From Acidimicrobiia bacterium (GTDB lineage Bacteria > Actinomycetota > Acidimicrobiia > Spongiisociales > ZC4RG35): a stretch of DNA of 34,548 nucleotides. The translations under genes were made by a program, and so were the position numbers. Where the stretch lies: NCBI GenBank assembly GCA_025928935.1, contig JAICNB010000030.1, positions 1 to 34,548 on the forward strand. The letters are read 5' to 3'. Position 1 is the stretch's first letter, and each line of letters begins with the position of its first letter. Positions 18,104-25,821 of the stretch are shown here, one piece after another. The notes under the pieces are model-generated. The model was given only the letters and a program-made list of their open reading frames with translations, did not search any database and was not told the origin of the DNA.

Positions 18104-19590
18104 ACCCAATCGAGGGACCGCTGCAGGGCCATCTGCCACCGGCGGTGGAGCCGCTCCCTGTCGGCTACATCCATCCGGGGGGACCAGCGGGCGTCTTCGG
18201 CCCACAAGTCTCGGATCTCACCCAGGTCGGACCACAAGCCAACTGCGAGCCCGGCTGCGTAGGCGGCGCCGAGGGCGGTGGTCTCCGTCACCCGCGGCCG
18301 CACGACCTCCACCCCCAGGATGTCCGCCTGAAACTGCATGAGAAGATCGTTGCGGGTCATCCCCCCGTCGACTCGCAGCTCGACCAGGTCGACCCCGGAG
18401 TCGGCCGTCATCGCATCGAGGACGTCGCGTGTCTGGAAGGCGGTCGACTCGAGGGCGGCCCTGGCCACGTGGCCCGAAGTGGCGTAACGGGTGAGCCCGG
18501 TGATCACCCCCCGGGCATCCGGGCGCCAGTGCGGGGCGAACAGCCCGGAGAACGCCGGGACGAAGTAGACGTCGCCGTTGTCATCCACGGACCTCGCCAA
18601 TTTCTCGACGTCGGCGGCACTCTCGATGAGGCCGAGATTGTCCCTGAGCCATTGGATCAGCGACCCGGTCACCGCCACCGAGCCCTCCAGCGCATAGACA
18701 GGGGGCTCGCCCGACCTGCGGTAGGCCAACGTCGAGAGAAGGCCGGACTGTGACGGGACGGGGCTGGGGCCTGTGTTGAGCAACATGAAGTTGCCCGTCC
18801 CGTAGGTGTTCTTGGCCTCACCAGGCTCGAAGCATGCCTGCCCGAAGAGAGCTGCCTGCTGGTCGCCGAGGATGGCGGTGAGGGCGACGCCGGCAAGTGG
18901 GGCGGCACATTCCATCTCGATGCCGATCGACGGCACGATCTCGGGGAGCATGGCGGTCGGCACACCGATGGCCAGGCTCAGGTCGGCGTCCCAGCTGATA
19001 GTCGCCAGGTCCATCAGCAGGGTGCGTGAAGCGTTGGTCACGTCGGTGATATGGCGACCACCGGTCGCCCCACCGGTGAGATTCCAGGCCAGCCAACTGT
19101 CGATCGTTCCAAAGGCCAGCTCCCCTCGCTCGGCACGCTCGCCCAAACCCAGCTCGTCGAGGATGTGACGAGCCTTGGGACCTGAGAAGTAGGTGGCCAG
19201 GGGAAGGCCGGTCTTGGGGCGGAAGCGATCCGGGCCCTCCTGGCCCGCGAGATCGGCGCAGAGAGAGGCGGTCCGGGTGTCCTGCCACACGATCGCGTTG
19301 TGCACCGGCTGACCGGTACGGCGCTCCCACACCACCGTTGTCTCCCTCTGGTTGGTGAGCCCGATCGCCGCCAGATCGGCCGCCTTCAAACCGGCGCCGG
19401 CCAGAGCGCCCTCGATCACCGAAGTCGTCTTGGACCAGATCTCCAGCGGATCGTGCTCGACCCACCCCGGCTTCGGGAAGATCTGCTCGTGCTCTCTCTG
19501 GTCGACCGAGATCACGGTCCCCGCCTGATCGAAAACCATGAATCGGGTCGAAGTGGTCCCCTGGTCCAGGGCACCGACGAGCTCGGGCAT
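18100..19590 (-). CDS. glpK: Glycerol kinase
   Basis: 496 residues, FGGY family, full length. It opens with the ATP-binding sequence [36 protein letters not shown], the glycerol-site Trp-Glu region, and DTRTASLC follow. The C-terminal FGGY signatures include [33 protein letters not shown] and [20 protein letters not shown]. It phosphorylates glycerol to sn-glycerol-3-phosphate in the cytoplasm. ATG 19590 follows GGGAGG by four bases; a longer frame to 19731 has no likeness to the family. No glycerol facilitator or glycerol-3-phosphate dehydrogenase is adjacent. Instead pgsA, which consumes glycerol-3-phosphate, lies two genes downstream, so this copy may serve phospholipid synthesis (inference). 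Confidence 0.96.
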   Translation of the reverse strand: MPELVGALDQGTTSTRFMVFDQAGTVISVDQREHEQIFPKPGWVEHDPLEIWSKTTSVIEGALAGAGLKAADLAAIGLTNQRETTVVWERRTGQPVHNAIVWQDTRTASLCADLAGQEGPDRFRPKTGLPLATYFSGPKARHILDELGLGERAERGELAFGTIDSWLAWNLTGGATGGRHITDVTNASRTLLMDLATISWDADLSLAIGVPTAMLPEIVPSIGIEMECAAPLAGVALTAILGDQQAALFGQACFEPGEAKNTYGTGNFMLLNTGPSPVPSQSGLLSTLAYRRSGEPPVYALEGSVAVTGSLIQWLRDNLGLIESAADVEKLARSVDDNGDVYFVPAFSGLFAPHWRPDARGVITGLTRYATSGHVARAALESTAFQTRDVLDAMTADSGVDLVELRVDGGMTRNDLLMQFQADILGVEVVRPRVTETTALGAAYAAGLAVGLWSDLGEIRDLWAEDARWSPRMDVADRERLHRRWQMALQRSLDWV

Positions 19591-19600
19591 GCCTCCTCCC

Positions 19601-20455
19601 TTACCCGTCGAACGCGGCCCGGCGGTCGTCGCGAGACAGGGCGCGCGCGGCGTATGTGGAGGTGCCCTCGCTGGCCAGTTCCCTTGCTGCCTCTGCCATC
19701 GCCCCGTACGCGGCGAAGGTGAGTGCACCACCGGTGGACACCCGGCGCACCCCGGCCTCGGCGAGCTCCCCCACGGCGGGCCCGGTGGGCAGGGCCAGGA
19801 CGTTGACCGGTGCCCGGGTGGATTCGACCACTCGTCGGATCTGACCCAGGTCGGTCAGACCCGGGGCGTAGACGACGTCGGCGCCGGCATCTCGGTAGGT
19901 CACGAGCCGGTCGATGGTGTCGTCGATGTCGTCGACTCCGTAGAGATGGTTCTCGGCCCGTGCGGTGAGGACCATCCCCGCCGCTCGTGCTGCCCCAGCG
20001 GCGGCTTCCACCCGCTGCACGGCCACTTCGAGCGAGTCCATGCCCGAGCGCGTGTCGTAGTCCTCGATCGAGATTCCGGCGGCACCGGTTGCGGCGATCT
20101 CCTCCACGGTGGTGGCCACACCATCGGCGTCGTCCGCGAAGCAACGCTCGGCGTCGACGCTTACTGGCACCTCCACGGCCCGGACGAGGGCGTTGACATG
20201 ACTCAATAGCTCCTCCAACGTCACCCGTTGGTCCATGCGCCCCAGGGAGGCCGCATGGCCAGAGCTGGTGGTAGCGATCGCCTCGAAGCCCATGGAGGCG
20301 AGGATCCGGGCCGACCCGACGTCCCAGGCGTTGGGCATCAAGAAGCAGCCGGACAGATGAAGGGCGGCGAAACGGGAACGGGTTTGGGCGGGCGTGGGCG
20401 TGCGCCGGAGGCTAACTGCGCTCCCGACCCCGGAGAGCCGCCATCTCCTGAGCAC
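19601..20455 (-). CDS. Isocitrate lyase/PEP mutase superfamily protein
   Basis: 284 residues with the superfamily barrel: [31 protein letters not shown], the Mg-binding acids in [11 protein letters not shown] and GISIEDYDT, and [11 protein letters not shown]. The KKCGH-type loop of isocitrate lyase is absent, and the sequence matches the small oxaloacetate-decarboxylase/2-methylisocitrate-lyase/PEP-mutase-like group that cleaves or forms C-C or C-P bonds in 2-oxo or hydroxy acids. The exact reaction is unknown. Start is uncertain: GTG 20455 gives a 44-base overlap with pth, and no ATG, GTG or TTG occurs later before the conserved part. It ends 10 bases before glpK and is probably co-transcribed with it. 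Confidence 0.78.
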   Translation of the reverse strand: MLRRWRLSGVGSAVSLRRTPTPAQTRSRFAALHLSGCFLMPNAWDVGSARILASMGFEAIATTSSGHAASLGRMDQRVTLEELLSHVNALVRAVEVPVSVDAERCFADDADGVATTVEEIAATGAAGISIEDYDTRSGMDSLEVAVQRVEAAAGAARAAGMVLTARAENHLYGVDDIDDTIDRLVTYRDAGADVVYAPGLTDLGQIRRVVESTRAPVNVLALPTGPAVGELAEAGVRRVSTGGALTFAAYGAMAEAARELASEGTSTYAARALSRDDRRAAFDG

Positions 20456-21053
20456 GGTCGGGGTCGATCGGCCAGACCTCGATCACGTCCGCGGCGTCCT
20501 CGATCATCAGCTCCACCTCGGATCGCTCTGCTTTGGTGAAGGGGCGGAGCACGAAGTCCGCCGGGTCCATCTGCCCGGGCGGCCTGCCCACCCCGATCTT
20601 GAGACGGCTGAAATCCCGGGTCCCGAGGGCCGTCTCGATCGAACGCACCCCGTTGTTCCCACCGGTGCCCCCGCCAACCTGGAGCCGGAGACGCCCGAAG
20701 GGAAGGTCGATGTCGTCATGGACCACGAGAATCGATTGAGGCGACAACCCGAAGTAGTCGAGCAAGGCCCGCACCGCCCGACCGGACTCGTTCATGTACG
20801 TCATGGGAACGGCGTACAGGAGCCGGCTGTCGCCGGATCCCACCTGGGTGATCTGGGCTCGCACCCGGGATGGGCCACGACCCAGCTTCTCGCCAGCCCG
20901 CTCCAGGACACGAGCCAGCACCTCGTATCCCGAGTTGTGACGTGTCCCCTCGTAGTCGGGGCCCGGGTTGCGCAGGCCGATGACGACCCGGTTCGGGTTA
21001 CTCCCCCGATCCGTCCCCGGCTTCGTCTGAAGCAGCTTCTTCAGGCTGGCCAT
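20412..21053 (-). CDS. pth: Peptidyl-tRNA hydrolase
   Basis: 213 residues. Conserved blocks: VVIGLRNPGPDYEGTRHN with the catalytic His, PMTYMNESG with the substrate-positioning Asn, VVHDDIDLPFGRLRL with the Asp, and GGNNGVRSIETALG. It releases peptides from prematurely dropped peptidyl-tRNAs. ATG 21053 lies inside the end of rplY, 56 bases before the rplY stop, with GAGGAG four bases upstream; this gives an N-terminal extension of about 20 residues (ASLKKLLQTKPG) before the conserved core, as some actinobacterial Pth proteins have. No normal start codon exists closer to the core. Pairing with rplY is conserved across actinobacteria. Confidence 0.93.
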   Translation of the reverse strand: MASLKKLLQTKPGTDRGSNPNRVVIGLRNPGPDYEGTRHNSGYEVLARVLERAGEKLGRGPSRVRAQITQVGSGDSRLLYAVPMTYMNESGRAVRALLDYFGLSPQSILVVHDDIDLPFGRLRLQVGGGTGGNNGVRSIETALGTRDFSRLKIGVGRPPGQMDPADFVLRPFTKAERSEVELMIEDAADVIEVWPIDPDRAQEMAALRGRERS

Positions 21054-21687
21054 CCGGCTCCTCGCCCTCGATCTCCTCGCCCTCGATCCCCTCGCCCTCG
21101 ACCTCTTCGGGCTCTTCCTCGATCTCGGCGGCAGGAGCGGTCACACTCATGAGGACCGTCTCGGGGTCCTCGGTGTACGTCACGCCTTCGAGCTCGGGAA
21201 GATCGGCAATGCGAAGCGCGTCTCCCATGGCCACCCCCGAGATGTCCAGCTCGATCCCCGACGGGATGGAGGTGGCCAGGGTCTCCACCACGACGTGGGT
21301 CTTGCTCGGCGAGAGCACGCCACCTTCGATGACACCAACCGGGGTGCCCAGGAAATGGATCTGGACCTCGGCGTGCACCGTCTCGTCCAGAGACACGGTC
21401 ACGAAGTCGATGTGCCGGTATTCGTTGCGGAAAGGGTGGCGCTCGATCACGCGGGCCATGGTGAGGACCAGGTCCTGGCCTTCGATCTCGAGGTTGATCA
21501 GGGCGTTGGCCCCGGCCTCGGTGTGAAGGGCCATGTGGAGGTCGTGTGCGTCCACGGCGACGTTGATCGGATCGCTGCTCTTCCCGTACACGATGGCGGG
21601 AACACGTCCTGTGCGACGGAGACGGCGCGACTCACGGGAGCCGGTTGCCCGGCCCGTCTCGGCGCGCAGAGTGACTTGCGAAGACAT
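20998..21687 (-). CDS. rplY: 50S ribosomal protein L25 (CTC form)
   Basis: 229 residues, the long CTC type. The N-terminal 5S rRNA-binding barrel is RAETGRATGSRESRRLRRTG, VPAIVYGKSSDPINVAVD, with HPFRNEYRHIDFVTVSLDE at its end. The C-terminal beta domain follows (FLGTPVGVIEGGVLSPSKTH, ISGVAMGDALRIADLP). The last 40 residues are an acidic low-complexity tail built of IEGEE-like units. It binds 5S rRNA in the large subunit. ATG 21687 has AAGGAG nine bases upstream. The tail DNA is a tandem repeat that also provides the ribosome site of pth. Confidence 0.95.
   Translation of the reverse strand: MSSQVTLRAETGRATGSRESRRLRRTGRVPAIVYGKSSDPINVAVDAHDLHMALHTEAGANALINLEIEGQDLVLTMARVIERHPFRNEYRHIDFVTVSLDETVHAEVQIHFLGTPVGVIEGGVLSPSKTHVVVETLATSIPSGIELDISGVAMGDALRIADLPELEGVTYTEDPETVLMSVTAPAAEIEEEPEEVEGEGIEGEEIEGEEPDGQPEEAASDEAGDGSGE
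21058..21102. repeat. Three 15-base tandem repeats in the rplY tail
   Basis: Units CTCCTCGCCCTCGAT at 21058-21072 and 21073-21087 are identical; the third at 21088-21102 differs at two bases. In rplY they encode the five-residue acidic repeat (I/V)EGE(E/G). On the minus strand the first unit contains GAGGAG (21058-21063), four bases before the pth ATG at 21053. Confidence 0.85.
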
Positions 21688-21724
21688 CTCAGGGAACTCC
21701 TTGAGGAGGTGGGTGAGGCCTCAA

Positions 21725-22387
21725 TTATGGCCCGCCGCCCGACCTTGTGCCAGATTGGATCGACTCGATCCATCGGGTCGTGCCTGTCACCAGGCGATCC
21801 AGCATCGCCTCCTCCGTCCAGGCCTTCCCACGGAACGAATGGCTCGCACCTTCGAGGAGCTCGACCGTGGCATTGGGCAGGGCCCGGATGTGACGGTCGA
21901 AGAGCTCCATTCGGCTCAGGGCGTCACTGGTCCCCTGGAAGAAGAGAAGAGGCACTTTCACATCGGCGAAATGGTCGATCCGCAATTTGTCCTCCCGCCC
22001 TGCCGGGTGGAGCGGATAGGCATAGAGGATGACCCCGTCGGCCGGATATCCCTCTGCCACCAGATAGGTGGCCATACGGCCACCCATCGAACGGCCGGCG
22101 AGGAACAGATGGTCCACACGGCCGGCGAGACGATCGGCGGCGGCCCGATGACATCGCACCAAGATCTCGGTCCGGTCGGGCCGTTTCGCGCCCCTCTCTG
22201 TGTAGGGGTAGTTGAAGGTCATCACGGTCGAGCCCGCCCCGACCAACCCATCACGGAGTGCCACCAAGAACGGATGGTCCTGATTGGTGCCCGCACCGTG
22301 GGCGAGGAGGATCCCGGTCGGGCTCGAGCCGGCGATGCGGCCCGACACCTTCCCGTCGGGCCAGGTGATCGTTGTCCTGGCGGCCAT
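21725..22387 (-). CDS. KANL3/Tex30-like alpha/beta hydrolase
   Basis: 220 residues, a compact alpha/beta hydrolase. The oxyanion region is GILLAHGAGTNQDHPF, and the nucleophile elbow is FLAGRSMGGRMAT. The acid is likely Asp in LFFQGTSDALS and the base His in LEGASHSFRGK. These features match the KANL3/Tex30 and dienelactone-hydrolase-like group. The substrate is not predictable, though carboxylic esters or thioesters are usual. ATG 22387 is six bases after a TACATT hexamer, so the transcript is probably leaderless. It is the first gene of the long leftward train, with rplY starting 37 bases after its stop, so this promoter may feed rplY and beyond. Confidence 0.8.
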   Translation of the reverse strand: MAARTTITWPDGKVSGRIAGSSPTGILLAHGAGTNQDHPFLVALRDGLVGAGSTVMTFNYPYTERGAKRPDRTEILVRCHRAAADRLAGRVDHLFLAGRSMGGRMATYLVAEGYPADGVILYAYPLHPAGREDKLRIDHFADVKVPLLFFQGTSDALSRMELFDRHIRALPNATVELLEGASHSFRGKAWTEEAMLDRLVTGTTRWIESIQSGTRSGGGP

Positions 22388-22393
22388 CCGGCC

Positions 22394-22399
22394 AATGTA
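22394..22399 (-). promoter_or_regulatory. -10 hexamer of a leaderless promoter (leftward)
   Basis: TACATT on the minus strand fits TAnnnT and ends six bases before the ATG of the hydrolase at 22387. That spacing puts the transcription start at or next to the A of the start codon. No convincing -35 element is visible, which is common for leaderless actinobacterial promoters. Confidence 0.5.
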
Positions 22400-22406
22400 G
22401 GGCGGT

Positions 22407-22412
22407 TACCGT
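22407..22412 (+). promoter_or_regulatory. -10 hexamer of a leaderless promoter (rightward)
   Basis: TACCGT fits TAnnnT and ends six bases before the pgl ATG at 22419, the same geometry as the divergent hexamer at 22394-22399. The whole intergenic space is 31 bases, so the two promoters must exclude each other in part. Confidence 0.5.
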
Positions 22413-22418
22413 GCCCGG

Positions 22419-23096
22419 ATGGAGGTGATCGTCCATGACAGGCCTGAAGATGTCGCCGATGCGGCCTCCCGCCGGGTGGTGGGTCTGATTGCCGGGTCGC
22501 ACGATCGCTTCTCGCTCGGGCTGGCCGGGGGATCGACGCCTGAAGCCACCTACAAGGAGCTGAGGGGCCTCGGCACCGATTGGGACAGGGTCGTTGCCTG
22601 GCTGTCAGATGAGAGATGGGTCCCGCCGGATCACGAGCGTTCCAACGGCCGCATGGCGGCGTCGGCGCTGCTCGACCACGTCGATGCCGTCTTCCACCGG
22701 CCCAGGTGGAGCGACCTGCTCGAGCCGTCGGATTCGGCCGCGTACTACGACGCCACCCTGCGGTCGATCCATGGCGCCGGTCCACCCGATGTGGTCCTGC
22801 TCGGGGTGGGAGAGGATGGCCACACGGCCTCGCTTTTCCCCGGCACACAGGCCCTGAACGTGACCGGCCGGTGGTTCGTCTCCAACCACGTCCCCTCCCT
22901 GGACGAGGACCGTCTGACCGCGACCTATGAGCTGCTGTCGCGGGCCCGATTGCTCATGGTCCTGGCAGTGGGACAGACCAAGGCGGCGGCAGTGAAGGCG
23001 AGCTTCGAAGGCATCACGCCGGCCGGCCGGCTCGACGAAGGTGAGGGGGAGGTCGAGTGGCACCTCGACCGCGACGCGGCGTCCCTCCTCGTCTGA
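22419..23096 (+). CDS. pgl: 6-phosphogluconolactonase
   Basis: 225 residues of the DevB/SOL family. Conserved blocks: FSLGLAGGSTPEATYKEL near residue 30 (sugar-phosphate isomerase-like loop), WLSDERWVPPDHERSN with the phosphate- and substrate-binding residues, LLGVGEDGHTASLFPGT with the catalytic His, and a late segment with AVGQTKAAAV. It hydrolyses 6-phosphogluconolactone in the oxidative pentose phosphate pathway. The usual partners zwf and opcA are not in the window. ATG 22419 has no ribosome site and follows a -10-like hexamer, so the message is probably leaderless. The next gene starts inside its 3' end. Confidence 0.93.
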   Translation: MEVIVHDRPEDVADAASRRVVGLIAGSHDRFSLGLAGGSTPEATYKELRGLGTDWDRVVAWLSDERWVPPDHERSNGRMAASALLDHVDAVFHRPRWSDLLEPSDSAAYYDATLRSIHGAGPPDVVLLGVGEDGHTASLFPGTQALNVTGRWFVSNHVPSLDEDRLTATYELLSRARLLMVLAVGQTKAAAVKASFEGITPAGRLDEGEGEVEWHLDRDAASLLV

Positions 23097-23944
23097 TCGC
23101 GTTCGTGGCCCTGGCGGTGGCGGCTGCGGGATGCGGTCCACCGTCGACACCCCCGAACGAGGCATCACCGACGACGAGCACAGCCGGCCCGTCCACCATC
23201 GCGTCATCGATCCCATCCCCGACGACGTCCATCACCACCCTTTCGGACCCCGAGATGCAGGTCCTGGTGCCCGATGGTGACGGCCCTTTCCCGGCCGTGG
23301 TTCTGGTACATGGCGGTGGCTGGGTGGCGGGCACGCCATCCCTGATGAATGACCTGGCCACATACCTGACTGAAGCCGGCTTCCTGACAGTCAACACGGC
23401 GTACACCCTCGCCAACGGGGTGGCAGGCTTCCCCGGAGCGGTCGACGACGTCGCCTGCGCGATCCGCCACGCGGCCGCCCACACGGACTCGGATGGCAGT
23501 GTGGCAGTGGTCGGCTTCTCTGCCGGGGCACATATCGGGGCGTTGGCTGCCCTCGACGAGGGCATCTACGGAAGATCGTGCTCATTGCCAGAACCCGTCA
23601 TCCCGGATCGGTTCGTCGGCATGGCCGGGCCATACGATGTCTCCAGGCTGGGTCTGCTCATCCTCCCTTTCTTCGGGGTCCCGTTCGCCGAGGACCCGGA
23701 GCTGTGGGCATCCGGCGACCCGCTGCGCCAGGCGGGGAGGAACCCGGGGCTGACGGCGCTTCTCCTCCATGGCGAGAACGACGGCCTCCTCGACCTCGAG
23801 TTCGCCACGGATTTCGCGACCGCACTCGCCGATGCCGGGGCCGATGCTCTGGTCGAGGTGGTGGAAGGGGCACGCCACGGCGACCTGCAGGACCCGGATG
23901 TAGTCGGCGATCTGGTGGCCGCCTGGCTGGCCCGGGACAGCTAG
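23057..23944 (+). CDS. Secreted or lipid-anchored alpha/beta hydrolase (esterase-like)
   Basis: 295 residues from GTG 23057, overlapping the end of pgl by 40 bases. Residues 1-26 form a signal peptide (Arg-rich start, then LIAFVALAVAAAG) ending at Cys26 in A-A-A-G-C, a weak lipobox since the -3 residue is Ala. A Ser/Thr/Pro-rich linker runs to about residue 60. The catalytic domain has HGGGWVAGTP (oxyanion hole), VVGFSAGAHIGAL (Ser nucleophile), LLHGENDGLLDLE (Asp) and VEGARHGDLQD (His). This is the BD-FAE/hormone-sensitive-lipase-like carboxylesterase type. It is probably exported and tethered to the membrane surface. Its stop overlaps that of the converging GNAT gene. Confidence 0.78.
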   Translation: MAPRPRRGVPPRLIAFVALAVAAAGCGPPSTPPNEASPTTSTAGPSTIASSIPSPTTSITTLSDPEMQVLVPDGDGPFPAVVLVHGGGWVAGTPSLMNDLATYLTEAGFLTVNTAYTLANGVAGFPGAVDDVACAIRHAAAHTDSDGSVAVVGFSAGAHIGALAALDEGIYGRSCSLPEPVIPDRFVGMAGPYDVSRLGLLILPFFGVPFAEDPELWASGDPLRQAGRNPGLTALLLHGENDGLLDLEFATDFATALADAGADALVEVVEGARHGDLQDPDVVGDLVAAWLARDS

Positions 23945-24348
23945 ACCGGTTCCTCCCCCGACCGGAGGATCCAGGCGCTCTCATGACGGGTCATCCCGAT
24001 CTTCGGGTAGTAGTCGACGGCCTTCGGTGCGGCGAGGAGGATGACCATCGCCTCGGGGGTCGCCGCCCGGGTCCTCCGGACCAACTCCTTGCCGATCCCC
24101 TTTCCCTGATAGTCGGCCCGCACGGCCAGATCGGAGAGATAGGTGCAGTAGACCCAGTCGGTGACCGAGCGGGAGATACCGACCATGAGGGAGTCATCCC
24201 AGGCGGTGATGACCAGATCGGCCTCCTCGAGCATGCGCCCCATGCGCTCCCGCTCGCCGACCGGGCGTCGCTCGCCCAGGGTCGAGTCGACGTACAGCTC
24301 GATCATCTCGTCGAGGTCGATGTCGTTGCCGGTCCGATAGGAGATCAT
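23941..24348 (-). CDS. GNAT family N-acetyltransferase
   Basis: 135 residues, a single GNAT domain. The strand-4/acetyl-CoA motif is LSDLAVRADYQGKGIGKELVRRT, with Q-G-K-G-I-G the pyrophosphate loop; a later segment AAPKAVDYYPKIGMTRHESAW is the usual end. Substrate unknown. ATG 24348 begins 32 bases after the stop of the AlkA-like gene, so it is likely the last gene of the HxlR-led leftward operon. Its TAG and the stop of the converging esterase gene share bases 23942-23943. Confidence 0.8.
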   Translation of the reverse strand: MISYRTGNDIDLDEMIELYVDSTLGERRPVGERERMGRMLEEADLVITAWDDSLMVGISRSVTDWVYCTYLSDLAVRADYQGKGIGKELVRRTRAATPEAMVILLAAPKAVDYYPKIGMTRHESAWILRSGEEPV

Positions 24349-24380
24349 CGAGCGGATCGTAGGATGAAGGCCGCCGCCGA

Positions 24381-25268
24381 TTAGATCCGGGTGTAGTCCT
24401 TCGTCGCCAGACGTGGCCCGAAGCTCGGCTCGTGGCCCAAAGTGTGGAGCAGCCGCGTGACCCGACCCCGATGAGGGCGGAAGGGCTCCAACAGCTCCAG
24501 CATCTCCTCGTCACTACCCCTCGGCCGGCCGGTGAGATGATGCACCACCATGTGCTTGAGGTGAAAGTCGCCGACTTCGACCTGGTCCGGGTCACCATGA
24601 GATACCGAGAGAGTCTTGGCCACCGTCCATACTCCGACTCCGGGGATCGCCTCGAGCCGGGCGGCGGCGGTGCCGGTGTCGACCCCGACCAGTGCATCGA
24701 TGTCGGTCGCCGATGCCGCCACCTGACGCAGGACGTCGGCCCTCCGCTTCTCGAGATGGAGCTCGTGATAGACCCAGTACGGGGCGGAGGCCATCTGCCT
24801 CGGATCCGCGGGAAGACGCAGCCCCCTGGGGCCGGGAGCGGGGGCGCCGAACCGCTCACGGAGACCGCGAACGGAGGCCATGGCCTGCTGACCGGTCACC
24901 TTCTGACCGCAGATGGCATAGGTCAGCGCCCGGAACACCTGCGAGCTCCTGCCGAACCTCCAACCGGGGCTACGACGATGGAGATCCGCCACCAGCGGAT
25001 GGTCGGTCTCGAACCGGGCCGGGTCGTCTTCGAGCCCGGCTATAGATCCCAGCCGATCCAGCATCCAGCTCCCCCCCTCACCCCACGCATCCCCGACCAC
25101 CTCATCGGTGGTGCGGGTGATCCGAAGCGATGCGGGACCCAGCGGGGTATCCGCCGTCATCCACCAACCGTCGTCGGCGAACAGCCCGTGGAGTGGGCGC
25201 AGCGTCGCCTTCAGATCGAGAGCGCCTTCGATGCCGATCTTGTGTCTGGCCGCTCCTTCCACTGCCAC
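24381..25268 (-). CDS. AlkA-type DNA-3-methyladenine glycosylase (HhH-GPD)
   Basis: 295 residues. Residues about 20-105 resemble the AlkA N-terminal domain; the HhH-GPD fold follows (FRALTYAICGQKVTGQQAMA near 112, LEAIPGVGVWTVAKTLSV near 210). The catalytic Asp is in VEVGDFHLKHM, 18 residues after the hairpin, as the family requires. It removes alkylated purines from DNA. There is no FeS cluster. The start is GTG 25268 with GGTGAG five bases upstream, six bases after the nitroreductase stop. The C-terminus (HTLGHEPSFGPRLATKDYTRI) is longer than in E. coli AlkA. Substrate range is not predictable. Confidence 0.85.
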   Translation of the reverse strand: MAVEGAARHKIGIEGALDLKATLRPLHGLFADDGWWMTADTPLGPASLRITRTTDEVVGDAWGEGGSWMLDRLGSIAGLEDDPARFETDHPLVADLHRRSPGWRFGRSSQVFRALTYAICGQKVTGQQAMASVRGLRERFGAPAPGPRGLRLPADPRQMASAPYWVYHELHLEKRRADVLRQVAASATDIDALVGVDTGTAAARLEAIPGVGVWTVAKTLSVSHGDPDQVEVGDFHLKHMVVHHLTGRPRGSDEEMLELLEPFRPHRGRVTRLLHTLGHEPSFGPRLATKDYTRI

Positions 25269-25274
25269 ATCATC

Positions 25275-25808
25275 TCACCAGCGATCGTGATGGACGATCT
25301 CCTCCAGCGGTTTTCTCGCCGGGTTCTTGATCGGCTTCAAGGCTCGGTCCCCGGGATAGCCGAGACCGAGCAGCCAGGTCAGCCTGCGATCGTCGGGAAG
25401 CCCGAGCACCTCGGCGGCCAGGGCGTATTCCTGCACGGACGCGGTCCGGCTCCCTATCCCGAGGTCGGCAGCGGCGATCATCATCGACATCGCAGCCTGG
25501 CCCAGGTCGTAGTTGATCGAAGCGGTGAGCCGAAGGTCGTCGCTGAATGGGGCAACCAGGCCAACTGCGGCGGCCGCGTTGGCGATGTGGGCCGCCCCGG
25601 GCCATACCTTGGAGATCCGCTCGAGCTGGCCCCGATCCCTGATCAGGACGAAGTCCCACCGCTGGTTGTTGCCGGACGACGGGGCGCGCCGGCCCGCCTC
25701 CAGGATCCTCTCCAGATCGGTGTCGGCCAGGGGCCGGGTGTCGTACTCCTTCGTGGCGCGACGCGCCGTGATGGCATCCCATGTCTCCATGAGGGCCAAC
25801 CTAGCCAT
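25275..25808 (-). CDS. Nitroreductase family flavoprotein
   Basis: 177 residues, FMN-dependent nitroreductase fold. The N-terminus has the FMN-binding pattern ARRATKEYDTRPLADTDLER followed by GRRAPSSGNNQRWDFVLIRD, where the SSGNNQ segment binds flavin. The middle has DLGQAAMSMMIAAADLGIGS and the end has LGLGYPGD, both typical. Such enzymes reduce nitro groups, quinones or related electrophiles with NAD(P)H. ATG 25808 is 13 bases after the molybdenum enzyme stop; ATG 25790 is an alternative that gives 171 residues. The gene is part of the leftward operon headed by the HxlR regulator. Confidence 0.85.
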   Translation of the reverse strand: MARLALMETWDAITARRATKEYDTRPLADTDLERILEAGRRAPSSGNNQRWDFVLIRDRGQLERISKVWPGAAHIANAAAAVGLVAPFSDDLRLTASINYDLGQAAMSMMIAAADLGIGSRTASVQEYALAAEVLGLPDDRRLTWLLGLGYPGDRALKPIKNPARKPLEEIVHHDRW

Positions 25809-25821
25809 TCGTTCTTGGCCT

